The translations under genes were made by a program, and so were the position numbers. A stretch of 16,439 nt of DNA, from positions 1-16,439 of the forward strand of contig JALLAP010000230.1 in assembly GCA_036939355.1 (NCBI GenBank). The letters are read 5' to 3'. This stretch comes from Thalassiosira profunda (taxonomy: Eukaryota; Bacillariophyta; Thalassiosirophyceae; Thalassiosirales; Thalassiosiraceae). Below, piece by piece: positions 1 through 8,436 of this stretch (positions are counted from its first letter, which is position 1; the number at the start of each line of letters is the position of its first letter). The notes under the pieces are model-generated. The model saw only the letters and a program-made list of their open reading frames with translations, searched no databases and had not been told where the DNA came from.

Positions 1-893
1 TTGAAGTAATCGTACAACGCCTGATCGCTCCGCAGCTCGTGCGGGATCCGCTCCACGATGAGACTGTACATGTACTGCTGCGACGCGCCCCCTTTTCCTT
101 CTCCCCGCGCGAGGAAATCGATCCGGCACTCCAGATAATGCTTGTACTCCTCGTTCAGAGAAAATACGACGTACGCTGTCTGCAACCACATGAACACGGT
201 CGGGACCCACATCCGCGTCGATCCCTGAGAAAGATTGGCCATGCTCAGAAAGTACCATCCGCGCGCGCCGCCGTCGCCCGTGGCGTAGACGGGCCACAGA
301 ATGACCATGCCCCAAATCGAGGAGGTGAGGGTGATCCGAAAGCACAGGCGGATGTACCGCAGGAACATGTATGATTCGAGTCCGCCGGCGGAGCGAACGG
401 ACGACCAGGAGGCGCGGCAGACGCCCGGGATCCATCCCAGGGGCGTGCGGGTGTTGATGTTCACGGCCGGGGCGGACGACGATGCCTTCGACGAGACGGA
501 GGCGACACTGTCGCTGCGGGGCCGGCTGCTCTTGGCGGAGTACACGCTCGGGAATAACCTCCGAAGAACCTCGTAGCTCCCGATCAACACCACAAACACC
601 GCGGCGTTGAGGCACACCGCCGTCAGGAAGGCCGAGGTGTTGACGTCCTTGGCGTTCGCGGCGGCGAACGGATCGTAATATCCGCCGCCGTCGCGGTGGC
701 CGAGTGGCGCGGCAGCGGCCTGGGGCAGCGGCGTTTGACCGACGCCGAGGAGGGCCTGGACGTTCTGTTCGAACTGCTGCTGCTGGTCCTCGGCGGTCAG
801 TTGAGGTTGCGATTGCTGCTGTTGCTGCAGCAGGCGCGCGTGCGCGACGGCTCCCTCCATCGGTATCGGTGGATGCATCGAGTCAATGTTCAT
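1..893 (-). CDS. OSCA/CSC1/TMEM63-family mechanosensitive cation channel, N-terminal part (3' end outside window)
   Basis: This frame is open from ATG 893 to the left edge, giving 297 residues without stop or intron. Residues 1-80 are a Gln/Pro-rich hydrophilic leader (QQQQ near 24 and 37). Residues 88-110 form a hydrophobic helix followed by RRLFPSVYS. A Ser-rich loop (122-145) precedes LGWIPGV at 152-158, a helix pair at 177-204 ending in WPVYAT, and a helix at 230-248 followed by YMYSLIVERIPHELRSDQA. This order matches the RSN1_TM domain (PF13967) and the start of the cytosolic PHM7_cyt domain (PF14703). The family forms dimeric, stretch- or osmotically gated, Ca2+-permeable channels in plasma or internal membranes. 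The 7-helix pore part lies outside the window. ATG 893 is the first in-frame Met for at least 290 nt, although the frame stays open upstream. The gene is divergent from the one at 1515. Family call confident; channel activity inferred. Confidence 0.9.
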   Translation of the reverse strand, partial: MNIDSMHPPIPMEGAVAHARLLQQQQQSQPQLTAEDQQQQFEQNVQALLGVGQTPLPQAAAAPLGHRDGGGYYDPFAAANAKDVNTSAFLTAVCLNAAVFVVLIGSYEVLRRLFPSVYSAKSSRPRSDSVASVSSKASSSAPAVNINTRTPLGWIPGVCRASWSSVRSAGGLESYMFLRYIRLCFRITLTSSIWGMVILWPVYATGDGGARGWYFLSMANLSQGSTRMWVPTVFMWLQTAYVVFSLNEEYKHYLECRIDFLARGEGKGGASQQYMYSLIVERIPHELRSDQALYDYF

Positions 894-1514
894 GAATGGT
901 TGCTCCTGAACGACGTCGAGGGCACCGGTGAACGGGCCAGCAGCCGCCTGAGGGCCGGAGGAGCTCTCGCTGCCGCTGCAGGGTCGAATATGTGGGTGCC
1001 AGGCCCGCCGAGGGCCGAGGGACGGTGTGGTTGTGGAGGGGGGGGCGGGCTGGCCGGAGAAATTGCAAATGACCTCTCGTCGTCCGTTTGTCCATCCTTC
1101 CAGAAAATGACGAGAAAAGCAAGATCGGACAGTAGTATAAGTTCCTATGTTCTTCACGTAAATTTGTCCAAAGAGGAATGAGTATAAAATCTGGCGCTAC
1201 TCGCAAAATACGAGAAAATGTCAATTCAACTTGCTCCTCCACGTATTTTTTACTGCAATTCGAGCACGAGATATGTCAACGCCCCCGACCTCTCCCTTCC
1301 GTTGCGCCCCCAGCCCCCAAAGCACTACCAAGCACCCCCACACAGAGAGGAGAGTACTCTCAACACGCGGGCAGCTCTCAACAATCGGCGTTGCTTCACA
1401 TACGGCAGGGCTGCAGCATACCTCTTGGGACTTGGGCGCTGTCCCCGGAGTCGAGCACATTCCGGAGACGATACAGATGCACTAAGCAACAAACACAAGC
1501 AACATCGCATCGCA
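894..1514. other. Divergent intergenic region / 5' leaders
   Basis: This spacer separates the start codons of the channel gene (minus) and the zinc-knuckle gene (plus). It must hold both promoters. The part around 1060-1260 is visibly AT-richer than the flanking coding DNA. From 1218 to 1514 an open plus-strand frame continues into the downstream gene, but its third positions are only about half G/C against almost all G/C after 1515, so I read it as 5' leader. No other gene is convincing here. Confidence 0.6.
1183..1189 (+). promoter_or_regulatory. TATA box (TATAAAA)
   Basis: A perfect TATAAAA lies in an AT-richer island upstream of the plus-strand gene. The usual 25-30 nt spacing would put transcription start near 1210-1218. 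That makes the ATG at 1218 an unlikely initiator and supports the ATG at 1515 with a leader of about 300 nt. The start site itself cannot be seen from sequence. Confidence 0.5.
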
Positions 1515-4500
1515 ATGACGGTCCGGGGCTTCACGGCGCGGGAGCACGCCGAGTTCGCCGCCATGGCCGAGCGGGAGGCGGTCCTGTCCGGGGCCTTCGA
1601 AGACGACGCCCTGCCCGCCTCGCTGCTCGTCCACGCCACGCGGCCGCGGGCCCCTCCTCCTGCTGCAAACGACGCATCCAACAATCCCGCGGCGGAGGAG
1701 GCATCCAGCATCGACCGCCCCCCGGCCCCCGCCACGGCCTCGGAAAAAGTCCGATCCAACGCCACCAAAATCTTGGCCTTGAGAATGCTCCAGGGCTATT
1801 CCCCCACGAGCGAGAAGTGCGCGGCGTGCCGCGTCCCCCTCATGGACAGGGGGGGCATCGTCCAGTGCGTCGTGTGCACCAACGCCGCCACGCGGAGCGG
1901 CAAGAAGGGGATCGGTGCGGCGCCTCCAAGGGACATTGTACTAGAACGGCCCGCGGAGAGCCGCAACGACGGCGAGGACGTGGTGGCGACCGACGAGGGG
2001 TTCGAGCTGCTCCTGCACCCGCATCCGGAACGACAAAGCGCCGACGACAGCGGCCGCGAGGACAGCACCCTCGGCGGATCGTTCGTCTCGATGGTCGGGG
2101 GGGACGACCTGTTCCAGCGCACGCTGAGCACCAAGGACTCTGCGGAGGAGGCTGGGGGGTTGGACAGCAGCCGTCGATCGTCCGGCAGCGAGGAGGGGAG
2201 CGCGTCCTCGGGAGGATCGCGGCGCAAGGTCGCGAACGCGAGGCTGCTGGAGCGGATCGACGAGATGGCGCGGCGGCAGCGGAAACTACAAGACGACCGG
2301 CAGGAAGAAGGGCAGCAGCAGCTGCCGAGCCAGAAGCTCGACCTCCCCGATCCACCGCCCAGAACTCACGCCTCGCACCACTCCACCGGCGCCAGCACCG
2401 ACGCCACCCGGGTGATCGACAACAGCGGGCGCTCGGGCAACGACGGCGCTACGCCCGAAGCCTTCGCATCGGCGATCATGGGCGAGACCACTTCCATCCT
2501 GGACGACCGGGCCTCGGTCGGCACACAAGAGCCGTCGGTTCATGGAGACGGAAACGGAGAGGGGGAGGAAGCGGCGTACCAAAAGGGCCGGGCGTTCGCC
2601 TCGGCGATCATCCGGGAGACCAACTCCATTTTGGACGACTTGGTCTCGGTCGAGGAGGGGCGGAGCGTGTGCGGGAGCACTCTGACGCCGATTGCCGAGG
2701 GGAAGGCCTTGGAGGGAAGCGGCGCCGCGGCTCCGAGGGGGCGCGCCGCGGGTCCAACGCCGTCCGCGCTGCCGCCGCGGTCGCCCCCGGTGTCGCCCCC
2801 GGCGCGGACGAAGCGACCCCCCACGACCGCCGACGCGCCTCCCGCCCGTCCCCAGCGCATCTCGCGCACGCCGCCCGCCCCCGGACAGCGAAAGCGGATG
2901 ACCATCAACAGCCTGTCGAACGACCAGGGATTGTCGCGGGATCACACCCAGGCGCTCCAGAGCACGGGCGGGGGGTCGGGAGGGTGGCTGGGACGCGCGC
3001 CGCGACGGCTGGAACACGCCATACTAGAAGAAGACGGGCGTGACAGCTCTGTCGCGGAGGCGGGTGCCAAAGCGGGAGGAGGACACGGGGCAGCCGAAGG
3101 GAGGCCCGAGGAAACAAAGAACAGCTTCTTCGACGAGCTCCGGCACCGGGCCCTCCTCGCCAAGGCCGCCCACTGCGAGACAAAACTCCGCACCGCCATG
3201 AAGGGCGCCAGCATCCTCCGGATCGACGCCACGGCCCGCGGCGACGGGGCGGGCGTCGTCGAGGCCCGCCTCGGGAGCGACGACGTGAGCGCGCTCGAGT
3301 CGCCGAGCCGCCATTCGAGCGTCGACTTCTTGCATTCAGCCATGTCGCCCACCAATAATAGCGAGGGGGCGCCGTCCGCGACGAACGAGGAATTGCAGCA
3401 ACGGCGGAAAGCGGCGCACAATCGGCAGCAAAAGCAAAGAGAGTGGGAGGCGGAGAGGGCCGCGGCCAACGCTGGCGCGAGGTTGAAGCGGATCGAGGCC
3501 TGCGTCCCCGACGACGAAAAGGCGGAGCTCGCGCGGAAGTGCATTCAGGAGGAGGGCGTGGCGCTGCCGTTCGACGAGCGGGCCCCCAAGGCACCGTCCA
3601 CGACGAGGCCGGGGCCGCCGCCTCCCGCGGGAATGGCGCGCTCGCCCTCGTCGCGGACGACGCACGTCACGTCGCTCGCGGGGAGCAGTGGAATGGCGGC
3701 ATCGGCGCCGTCGCGGATTCCGTCGTCGACAGAGGGGCGAGGACGGGAGCCCCTGGCGTCCACGTTGGCGCCGTCGCCCGTGCCGCGCCACCGAAGGAGC
3801 GGCGACCTCGCCGTCGCCAGCAGATTAGCCGGCGTCCAAGCATCCGTCGCCGCGACCGAGGATGGAGCGGACGCCCCAACCAACGCCACCGACGACGCAT
3901 CGACGTCGACCGACGAGCCCTCCCTCGCCTCCCTCTCCTCGAGCGTCAAGCTTCAGACCGCCCGCATCGTCGCCCTCGAGGCCGACGCCCTCGAAAAGCA
4001 CCGGGAGGCCGTGGCGGCGGCCGCGGTCGCGAAGGAGGCGCTGGAGGCGATGGTCCGGACGAGGAACGCGCGGGAGGACGAAGGGCAGGAGTATTCGGCC
4101 GCGTCGTCGTCGCAGTACAGTTGTCGTGCGGAGGAGGAGGCCGGGAGCGACGGCGACGATGGCGACTCGACCGCGCTCACCTCCTCGAGCTATTTCGACG
4201 AGGCCGCGCCGCGGCAAAGGGGACGAGCCATGCGTCGAGGCCGAAGCCCCAGCCCCAGATCAGATAGAAGGAATGGCAGTGGCTATTACACTCCAGAGCC
4301 CGAGGGGTCCTTTCCGCATCGATTGCGCCCTCCGCCCCTCCGGGTCGACGAGGAGGCCGGCAGCGTCGGAGATTCGCGCGAAGAAACGTCGACGTGTTCG
4401 TCTCTTGACATGTCCGAGGAACGGTTTCGGGATCGACGCCACCACCGCTCGCTGTCGCTGCCTCGGCAGGGAGGTGGCAGAATGAAGGAAAATCTGCTCT

Positions 4501-5159
4501 TGCCAACGCTGGGCTCGCCGGATCCGGCGGGGATGCATCCCAACGAGCCAGTGCACCACGGTCGAAGGGAACGGGCCGGAGGATCGCATCGGTCCCATTC
4601 GGCGTCGCCCCGACACCTGCATGCCCATCGGAGGCGGGAATTTGCTCAGCCGTTCGCGTCGCGCACGAAACCGAACTACCTCCTGCCTTATTCGCCCCGC
4701 GGAGGGTACGCCCCGCCCTCGTTCTATGGCGATGCGAGAGCGATGGGAATGAGGAGCAGGCCGGTGCCGCTTTCGAGGCGTATCGAATCGGAACCGATGG
4801 CCGCCCGTGGCTATCATCACTTGAGCGCGTCCTGCCTGCCTCCCTTTTCGCCTCGCGGGTACTCTGCGGCGTTGGAGGCGAGGATGGCGGGTCTGGACCT
4901 CCACGGCGGAACTTTTGTTGGGCCGTATGGTGGCCCGTCGATGACTCCCAAGAGCCGTTACGAGCAGCGGCACTTTGGCTTCGAGCCTCGCAACGGATTC
5001 GATCAACGCTTTGATTCGCTGTCGCTGGCCCGGCACCAGGCGGATCAACAGCTTGTGCACGAAGAGAGAATGCATTGCGCGGCAGTGGAGCAAGCGCAAA
5101 TGGACGGATACTTTGCAACGCGATCAAGATTCCACTATCTAGATGCAGGCTTGATATAG
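1515..5159 (+). CDS. Large low-complexity protein with an autoantigen-p27 (ZNRD2)-type zinc knuckle
   Basis: One intronless frame encodes 1214 residues from ATG 1515. An in-frame ATG at 1218 would add 99 residues, but that part has leader-like base composition and sits on the predicted transcription start. Residues about 90-121 read MLQGYSPTSEKCAACRVPL...CVVC, with cysteines at 102, 105, 118 and 121. This is the Auto_anti-p27 zinc-ribbon pattern (PF06677) of ZNRD2/SSSCA1 proteins. The rest is mostly disordered: Ser/Glu/Pro-rich tracts; charged helical stretches near 241-274, 625-682 and 818-860 (coiled-coil-like, Ala/Glu/Lys); an imperfect 20-residue repeat at 316 and 360; and an Arg/Ser-rich tail with RSPSPRS and two [Y/F]SPRG(G)Y motifs. 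G+C at third positions drops in the last 900 nt. Function unknown; the knuckle suggests a protein-binding scaffold. The gene is convergent with the one ending at 5346. Confidence 0.8.
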   Translation: MTVRGFTAREHAEFAAMAEREAVLSGAFEDDALPASLLVHATRPRAPPPAANDASNNPAAEEASSIDRPPAPATASEKVRSNATKILALRMLQGYSPTSEKCAACRVPLMDRGGIVQCVVCTNAATRSGKKGIGAAPPRDIVLERPAESRNDGEDVVATDEGFELLLHPHPERQSADDSGREDSTLGGSFVSMVGGDDLFQRTLSTKDSAEEAGGLDSSRRSSGSEEGSASSGGSRRKVANARLLERIDEMARRQRKLQDDRQEEGQQQLPSQKLDLPDPPPRTHASHHSTGASTDATRVIDNSGRSGNDGATPEAFASAIMGETTSILDDRASVGTQEPSVHGDGNGEGEEAAYQKGRAFASAIIRETNSILDDLVSVEEGRSVCGSTLTPIAEGKALEGSGAAAPRGRAAGPTPSALPPRSPPVSPPARTKRPPTTADAPPARPQRISRTPPAPGQRKRMTINSLSNDQGLSRDHTQALQSTGGGSGGWLGRAPRRLEHAILEEDGRDSSVAEAGAKAGGGHGAAEGRPEETKNSFFDELRHRALLAKAAHCETKLRTAMKGASILRIDATARGDGAGVVEARLGSDDVSALESPSRHSSVDFLHSAMSPTNNSEGAPSATNEELQQRRKAAHNRQQKQREWEAERAAANAGARLKRIEACVPDDEKAELARKCIQEEGVALPFDERAPKAPSTTRPGPPPPAGMARSPSSRTTHVTSLAGSSGMAASAPSRIPSSTEGRGREPLASTLAPSPVPRHRRSGDLAVASRLAGVQASVAATEDGADAPTNATDDASTSTDEPSLASLSSSVKLQTARIVALEADALEKHREAVAAAAVAKEALEAMVRTRNAREDEGQEYSAASSSQYSCRAEEEAGSDGDDGDSTALTSSSYFDEAAPRQRGRAMRRGRSPSPRSDRRNGSGYYTPEPEGSFPHRLRPPPLRVDEEAGSVGDSREETSTCSSLDMSEERFRDRRHHRSLSLPRQGGGRMKENLLLPTLGSPDPAGMHPNEPVHHGRRERAGGSHRSHSASPRHLHAHRRREFAQPFASRTKPNYLLPYSPRGGYAPPSFYGDARAMGMRSRPVPLSRRIESEPMAARGYHHLSASCLPPFSPRGYSAALEARMAGLDLHGGTFVGPYGGPSMTPKSRYEQRHFGFEPRNGFDQRFDSLSLARHQADQQLVHEERMHCAAVEQAQMDGYFATRSRFHYLDAGLI
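2460..2651 (+). repeat. Imperfect internal repeat pair inside the zinc-knuckle gene
   Basis: Two 60-nt units at 2460-2519 and 2592-2651, 132 nt apart, encode AFASAIMGETTSILDDRASV and AFASAIIRETNSILDDLVSV. They stay in frame and are the only clearly repeated motif in the long disordered stretch. This suggests an internal duplication kept as a short helical binding motif. The role is unknown. Confidence 0.75.
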
Positions 5160-5345
5160 AGATTGCCATGCAATCACCGCGAGGAGTCTGGTAATCGACG
5201 AGTCGTTGCTTCGTTGCTATTGATTTACTCTCTGTCGCTATTTACTCTCTGCTCGTTTCTAATGTATGGCTATCGCCTGGCGGCTGCTCCCTCAGTCAAA
5301 ATTAATAGCCGCTGCCTCCCCCTCCCCCCGAGATTTCGCTCCTCT
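5160..5345. other. Convergent 3' spacer
   Basis: Short AT-richer spacer between two genes that end towards each other. No gene and no clear hairpin terminator was seen; eukaryotic 3' ends and polyadenylation sites are expected here. Confidence 0.6.
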
Positions 5346-7170
5346 TCAATAGAAGATATCATAGACCCAACCATAGCTTGGGATGAAGTCAACTATCTTC
5401 TCGCCGTCTGCGTCAAGAACGCCCTCCGGGTAGACCTTGAACACCTCCATTTCCTCGAGGCATTCCCGCACATGTTCCACATCGACGTGGTTGTCCTCGG
5501 CCACCTCCTGCACGTGCTTCTCAAAGAAGGCCTTCTCCGCTTCGATCGATTCGAGGCAAGCCGCCTCGCGGCGCGTTAACTCCTCTTCGACGAGAGCACA
5601 GATTGGCACCGCGTCTGCGGGGGCAAGATCGTCGCTCGTCCTGATGTGATATTCCACGTTTGCCTTGTCCTTGGCCCAGATCTGAACGCCGTTGTGCTCC
5701 ACGAGCACTTCCCCAAGGAAAGTGCGTTGCGCGTCAAGGACGAGAAGACGGATGCTCTCCCGGGTGGCCTTGTCATCGCCGAGCCCGAGAACTACACTGC
5801 GATCATCGACGTACTTATTCGCTACGTCACGTCCGTTGGCATTGAACGCTGCCTCGACTGGGAAGGAGGTTGTGGCACCTTCGTGCTCGTGCTCGTAGTT
5901 CACCTTCACCGTTCCACGCTTCTCGAGCACCGATGGCTTCGTCACTGGGAGGGTGATGATCTCGGTCCCGTCGCCTGGAAACGACTTGAGGAGTTGCATC
6001 CCTCGGACGTTCGCCCACTCCCAGTCTACGCTCTTGAGGGGAGAGAACTCCTTGACCGCAAATTGTCCCTTGGGCGCTGTTTTCTCGTCGCCGTCGGTCT
6101 TGGCGACGTAGCTGATCGGAAGCACCTCGCACTCGACCATGTGGAAGACGTGAAGGGAAGAGAGGCCCAAGTGCTCCTTATTGAGGAAGACGTAAAGCTG
6201 GAGGTTGGAATTGCCCTCGAGGCGTTCGAGGTAACCCTCGAGATAGCGGGTGAGCGTGGGCATGTAGCATGGATCCTCGAGGTCGTAGCGGGATAGGACA
6301 ATGTAGGCTAAGGCCGGAGCCCCTGCGTCCAAAAGATGGGTTGCGCGCATCTCGTTGGTAGCGAAGGTCTGCCTCCTGTTGCTCTTGGCAAGCTTCTTGC
6401 TGTGCTCGAGCAGCATCTTGCCGTGGGCGCTCAGCGTCTTGCCGTGGGCGAGCTGCGTCTCGTTTAGCTCGGCAATCTCGGTGTCGTGCCGCTCGAGACG
6501 CCTGCTGTTCTCGGCGTGCTTCTCCTCCGACTCCTCCAACTTCTTCTGGAAATCCTCCTGTCGCTTCTGAATGCGAGCGTCGGCTTCCTTGGATTCATTG
6601 GCCGCCTCCGCCAGTTGCTTCCGAAGGCGCGCGTCGGCTTCCTGAGATTCTTTGGCCGCCGCAGCGCCGGATTTGGCAGTCTCCATTAGCACGTTCTTAA
6701 TTCCTTTGAAGTTTGCGTCTAAGTTGGCTTGCTTGTTCTCCAGCTCGTCCAACTGAGAAAAGGAAAGGGTGAGATGAAGATGGGGGGACCAATTCAACCC
6801 AAAGCCAGCAGATTTCTTCACTCACCCTCTCCTTCTCCTCCTCCTTCCGGGCTTCGTCTCTTTTCTTCTCATCGCCACCCTCCTTGCTGTTGTTCCTCGC
6901 GTAGTAACCTTGGTTGACCTCCTTCCTCCGCTTCTTCTTCCTCTTGGCCTTCAGATGCTCCACAAACGCCTCCATGATTTTCATGCGTGCTGCAGCCCCG
7001 CAGTCGCTCCACAGCTTGCTGCCGCGCTCAGACCTCCACTCCTTCGGATCGTCTTCAGTCGGGTCGACGCCGCTCTTGAGGTCGACGCAGAGGCCATCCT
7101 TCTTCGATATGACCCACGGTTGGTCTTTGTGGTGCTCCAGCTCGGAGTGGTAGTAATAACGGCGGCTCAT
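5346..7170 (-). CDS. SRRYYYH-module coiled-coil protein of unknown function (two exons)
   Basis: Exon 1 is 7170-6826 (115 codons) and exon 2 is 6752-5346, joined by a phase-0 intron, giving 583 residues. Residues 1-70 are a module (MSRRYYYHSELEHHKD...WV..KDG..VDL) shared with the LRR gene at 11334-13106. Residues 76-83 (KRKKKRRK) look like a nuclear localisation signal. Residues 116-240 are a strong coiled-coil candidate, with two similar units (ESQEADARLRKQ, ESKEADARIQKRQ) and three successive heptads near 216-236 (LAHGKTL, SAHGKML, LEHSKKL). The last 340 residues form a mixed alpha/beta region I do not recognise, ending in FIPSYGWVYDIFY. Its upstream flank is also duplicated at the LRR gene. 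A nuclear or structural role is only a guess. Confidence 0.8.
6753..6825 (-). other. Spliceosomal intron, 73 nt, phase 0
   Basis: On the minus strand the donor GTGAGT follows codon 115 (AGG) and the acceptor is TTTTCTCAG preceding TTG. A long pyrimidine-rich tract precedes the acceptor. Without splicing, the exon 1 frame runs on to a stop near 6697 and the coiled coil is lost; with splicing one charged, coiled-coil-prone frame continues. Confidence 0.85.
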
Positions 7171-7243
7171 TGTAGACTGTTTGGCGGATGAGTGAGCAGG
7201 CTTGCTTCCTCGATCGAGGTTAGCTCTGAGGCCAGAAATGTGG

Positions 7244-7457
7244 TCACCTTTTCAGCGTGGACTGGAAGTCAGGTCATTCGCACACAAAAAAGTGAGATGA
7301 CGTATCACGACTGATACCGGATGCACATGCAACTTACTTTGCTGCAACTCCCCACGCCAAGAATGAACGCCCCGCTGGTCAGATACATCGCCAGCAAAAC
7401 AGCAGGGGCAGCGTCATAGGTCAAGCTGACAGCGTTGGCAACCTCACTTCCATTCAT
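7244..7457 (-). CDS. Candidate 45-residue single-helix membrane protein with one intron (or exon relic)
   Basis: Exon 1 (7457-7338) starts with ATG and encodes 40 residues, with a hydrophobic segment AAPAVLLAMYLTSGAFILGV. It ends at a perfect GTAAGT donor. An acceptor (CTGACTTCCAG) 76 nt on leads to STLKR and a stop at 7244. The second block copy (13173-13377) has the same donor, an equivalent acceptor and an exon 2 ending TLKR-stop in the same phase. Differences within the helix are mainly synonymous or conservative. It lies between the hydrolase relic and the coiled-coil gene on the same strand. It may be a real microprotein, the last exons of a lost membrane gene, or an upstream exon of the next gene. 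Not matched to a family. Confidence 0.35.
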
Positions 7458-7502
7458 TTCGGCCGGGGTGGAGAGCCAAGCAGGCGCAAAGTCTCAGTGT
7501 CC

Positions 7503-7607
7503 CTTGCGTTCGCTTGCATTCGCTTCCATTCGTTGAGCCATTCTTACTGTGTGTGTATCATGGGCCAGCGAAACGGGATTGTCTTAAAATGTCTTGAATG
7601 TCTTGAG
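7503..7607. repeat. Short tandem repeats in duplicated spacer
   Basis: Three 10-nt units (CTTGCGTTCG, CTTGCATTCG, CTTCCATTCG) lie at 7503-7532. Three units of TGTCTT(A/G)A(A/G)-type sequence lie at 7580-7607. The equivalent spacer of the second copy lacks both, so they arose after the duplication or were lost there. The rest of 7458-7751 holds no gene that I can support. Confidence 0.55.
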
Positions 7608-7751
7608 CTTGAGTATGGGCGGTGGTATGACTCTTTGCATGTGTAAGCTGTTTTGTCCAAGCGCTCAGACAGTCACAAAGCATCGATGACGCCTCGAACA
7701 CCTCAACCTCGGCAAGCCCATGAACGAAGCCCGCCTCTTCGCATCACCCTT

Positions 7752-8392
7752 TCAACATAGGGACAAGACGGCGACCAACAGCTCCGGCGAGTACTCGAAG
7801 AAGTGCGATCTCCCGGGAAGCATGCAGTACGTGTCCGTAAGCCCCAGCCCGTCCCGTATCCTCTCCGCCTCCCGCAGAGGGATGAACGGATCGTCGTCCG
7901 AATGAAACTGGCGCCAATTCTTGCAGTTCTTCCTCATCTCCTCGAACAAGTACGGATTGCTCTCTCCCCCGCCGGCCTTTGGCTGCGGATAGGTAGTACC
8001 CCGACGCCCGTTCGTGGGCGTCGCCGAGATCGGTGTACGTTGCCGAAACGAGGACGACGCCGTGCACTTGATATTGCTCGGCATACCGCAGCGCCACCTG
8101 GGCGCCGGAGCTGTGGCCCACGAGGACGATGTTTCGAGGATCGTCCTGCTTTTCCGCGATGGATCTGCGTGCAGTTGAATGCGTGTGGGTCGCTGCTTGA
8201 GTGCTGGACTGGTTGAAGCAACACTCATCACATATCATAGTTGCAATCTCACCTCATATGAGGAACCCAAAGTTCACGGCGCGCATGCAGCGGGTCCAGG
8301 AAGTTCTCGCACACGCACTCGATCCCATGCTGCTCTGTCAGTATGCAGTGCAACCGGCCGTACCAATTGCTCTGGAGGATCTGATTGCATCC
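7752..8392 (-). pseudogene. RBBP9-type serine hydrolase, truncated and frameshifted copy
   Basis: Homologous to the intact gene at 13646-14323. Exon 1 remnant runs from 8392 to 8253 (GCNQILQSNWYGR...WVPHM), then an 88-nt phase-2 intron (8252-8165, GTGAGA...GCAG), then exon 2 to the stop at 7752. Two lesions are visible. The first strand with the PGNG signature is missing, replaced at 8392 by unrelated DNA from the neighbouring Sel1 gene. In exon 2 the intact TACTATCC reads TACTACCTATCC, a 4-nt insertion that shifts the frame just after the ASGYY residues, so the Asp and His of the triad lie in a different frame from the GHSSG nucleophile. An in-frame ATG at 8407 exists by chance. Probably non-functional. 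Confidence 0.85.
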
Positions 8393-8436
8393 TCTGTTCG
8401 ATTTCATTTTGCCCTCTCTCATTTTGTCAGCTATTC

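Larger units (their letters stand above)
7123..8392 (-). repeat. Segmental duplication, copy 1 (partner 13059-14266)
   Basis: The same order of elements is found at 13059-14266 in the same orientation: hydrolase, small exon, and the start of a gene with the SRRYYYH module. The stretch 7123-7195, covering the first 16 codons and 25 nt of 5' leader, matches 13059-13131 at all 73 positions. The spacers between the elements are diverged but keep short shared patches. On the left, homology fades inside the coding sequence after about codon 66. On the right it ends abruptly at 8392, where the broken Sel1 gene begins. Confidence 0.85.

Noticed and set aside
39..1181. Several plus-strand open frames of 60-160 codons
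   Set aside because: They overlap the minus-strand channel gene, are Arg/Pro/Gly-biased as expected for antisense of GC-rich coding DNA, and show no domain.
1218..1514. N-terminal extension of the large protein from ATG 1218
   Set aside because: It sits at the predicted transcription start, has leader-like composition and no conserved feature. It cannot be excluded without transcript data.
1178..3043. A 621-codon plus-strand frame overlapping the zinc-knuckle gene
   Set aside because: It is the +1 shadow of the longer gene: almost only Arg, Gly, Ala and Pro, with no motif, while the overlapping frame has a zinc knuckle and GC-rich third positions.
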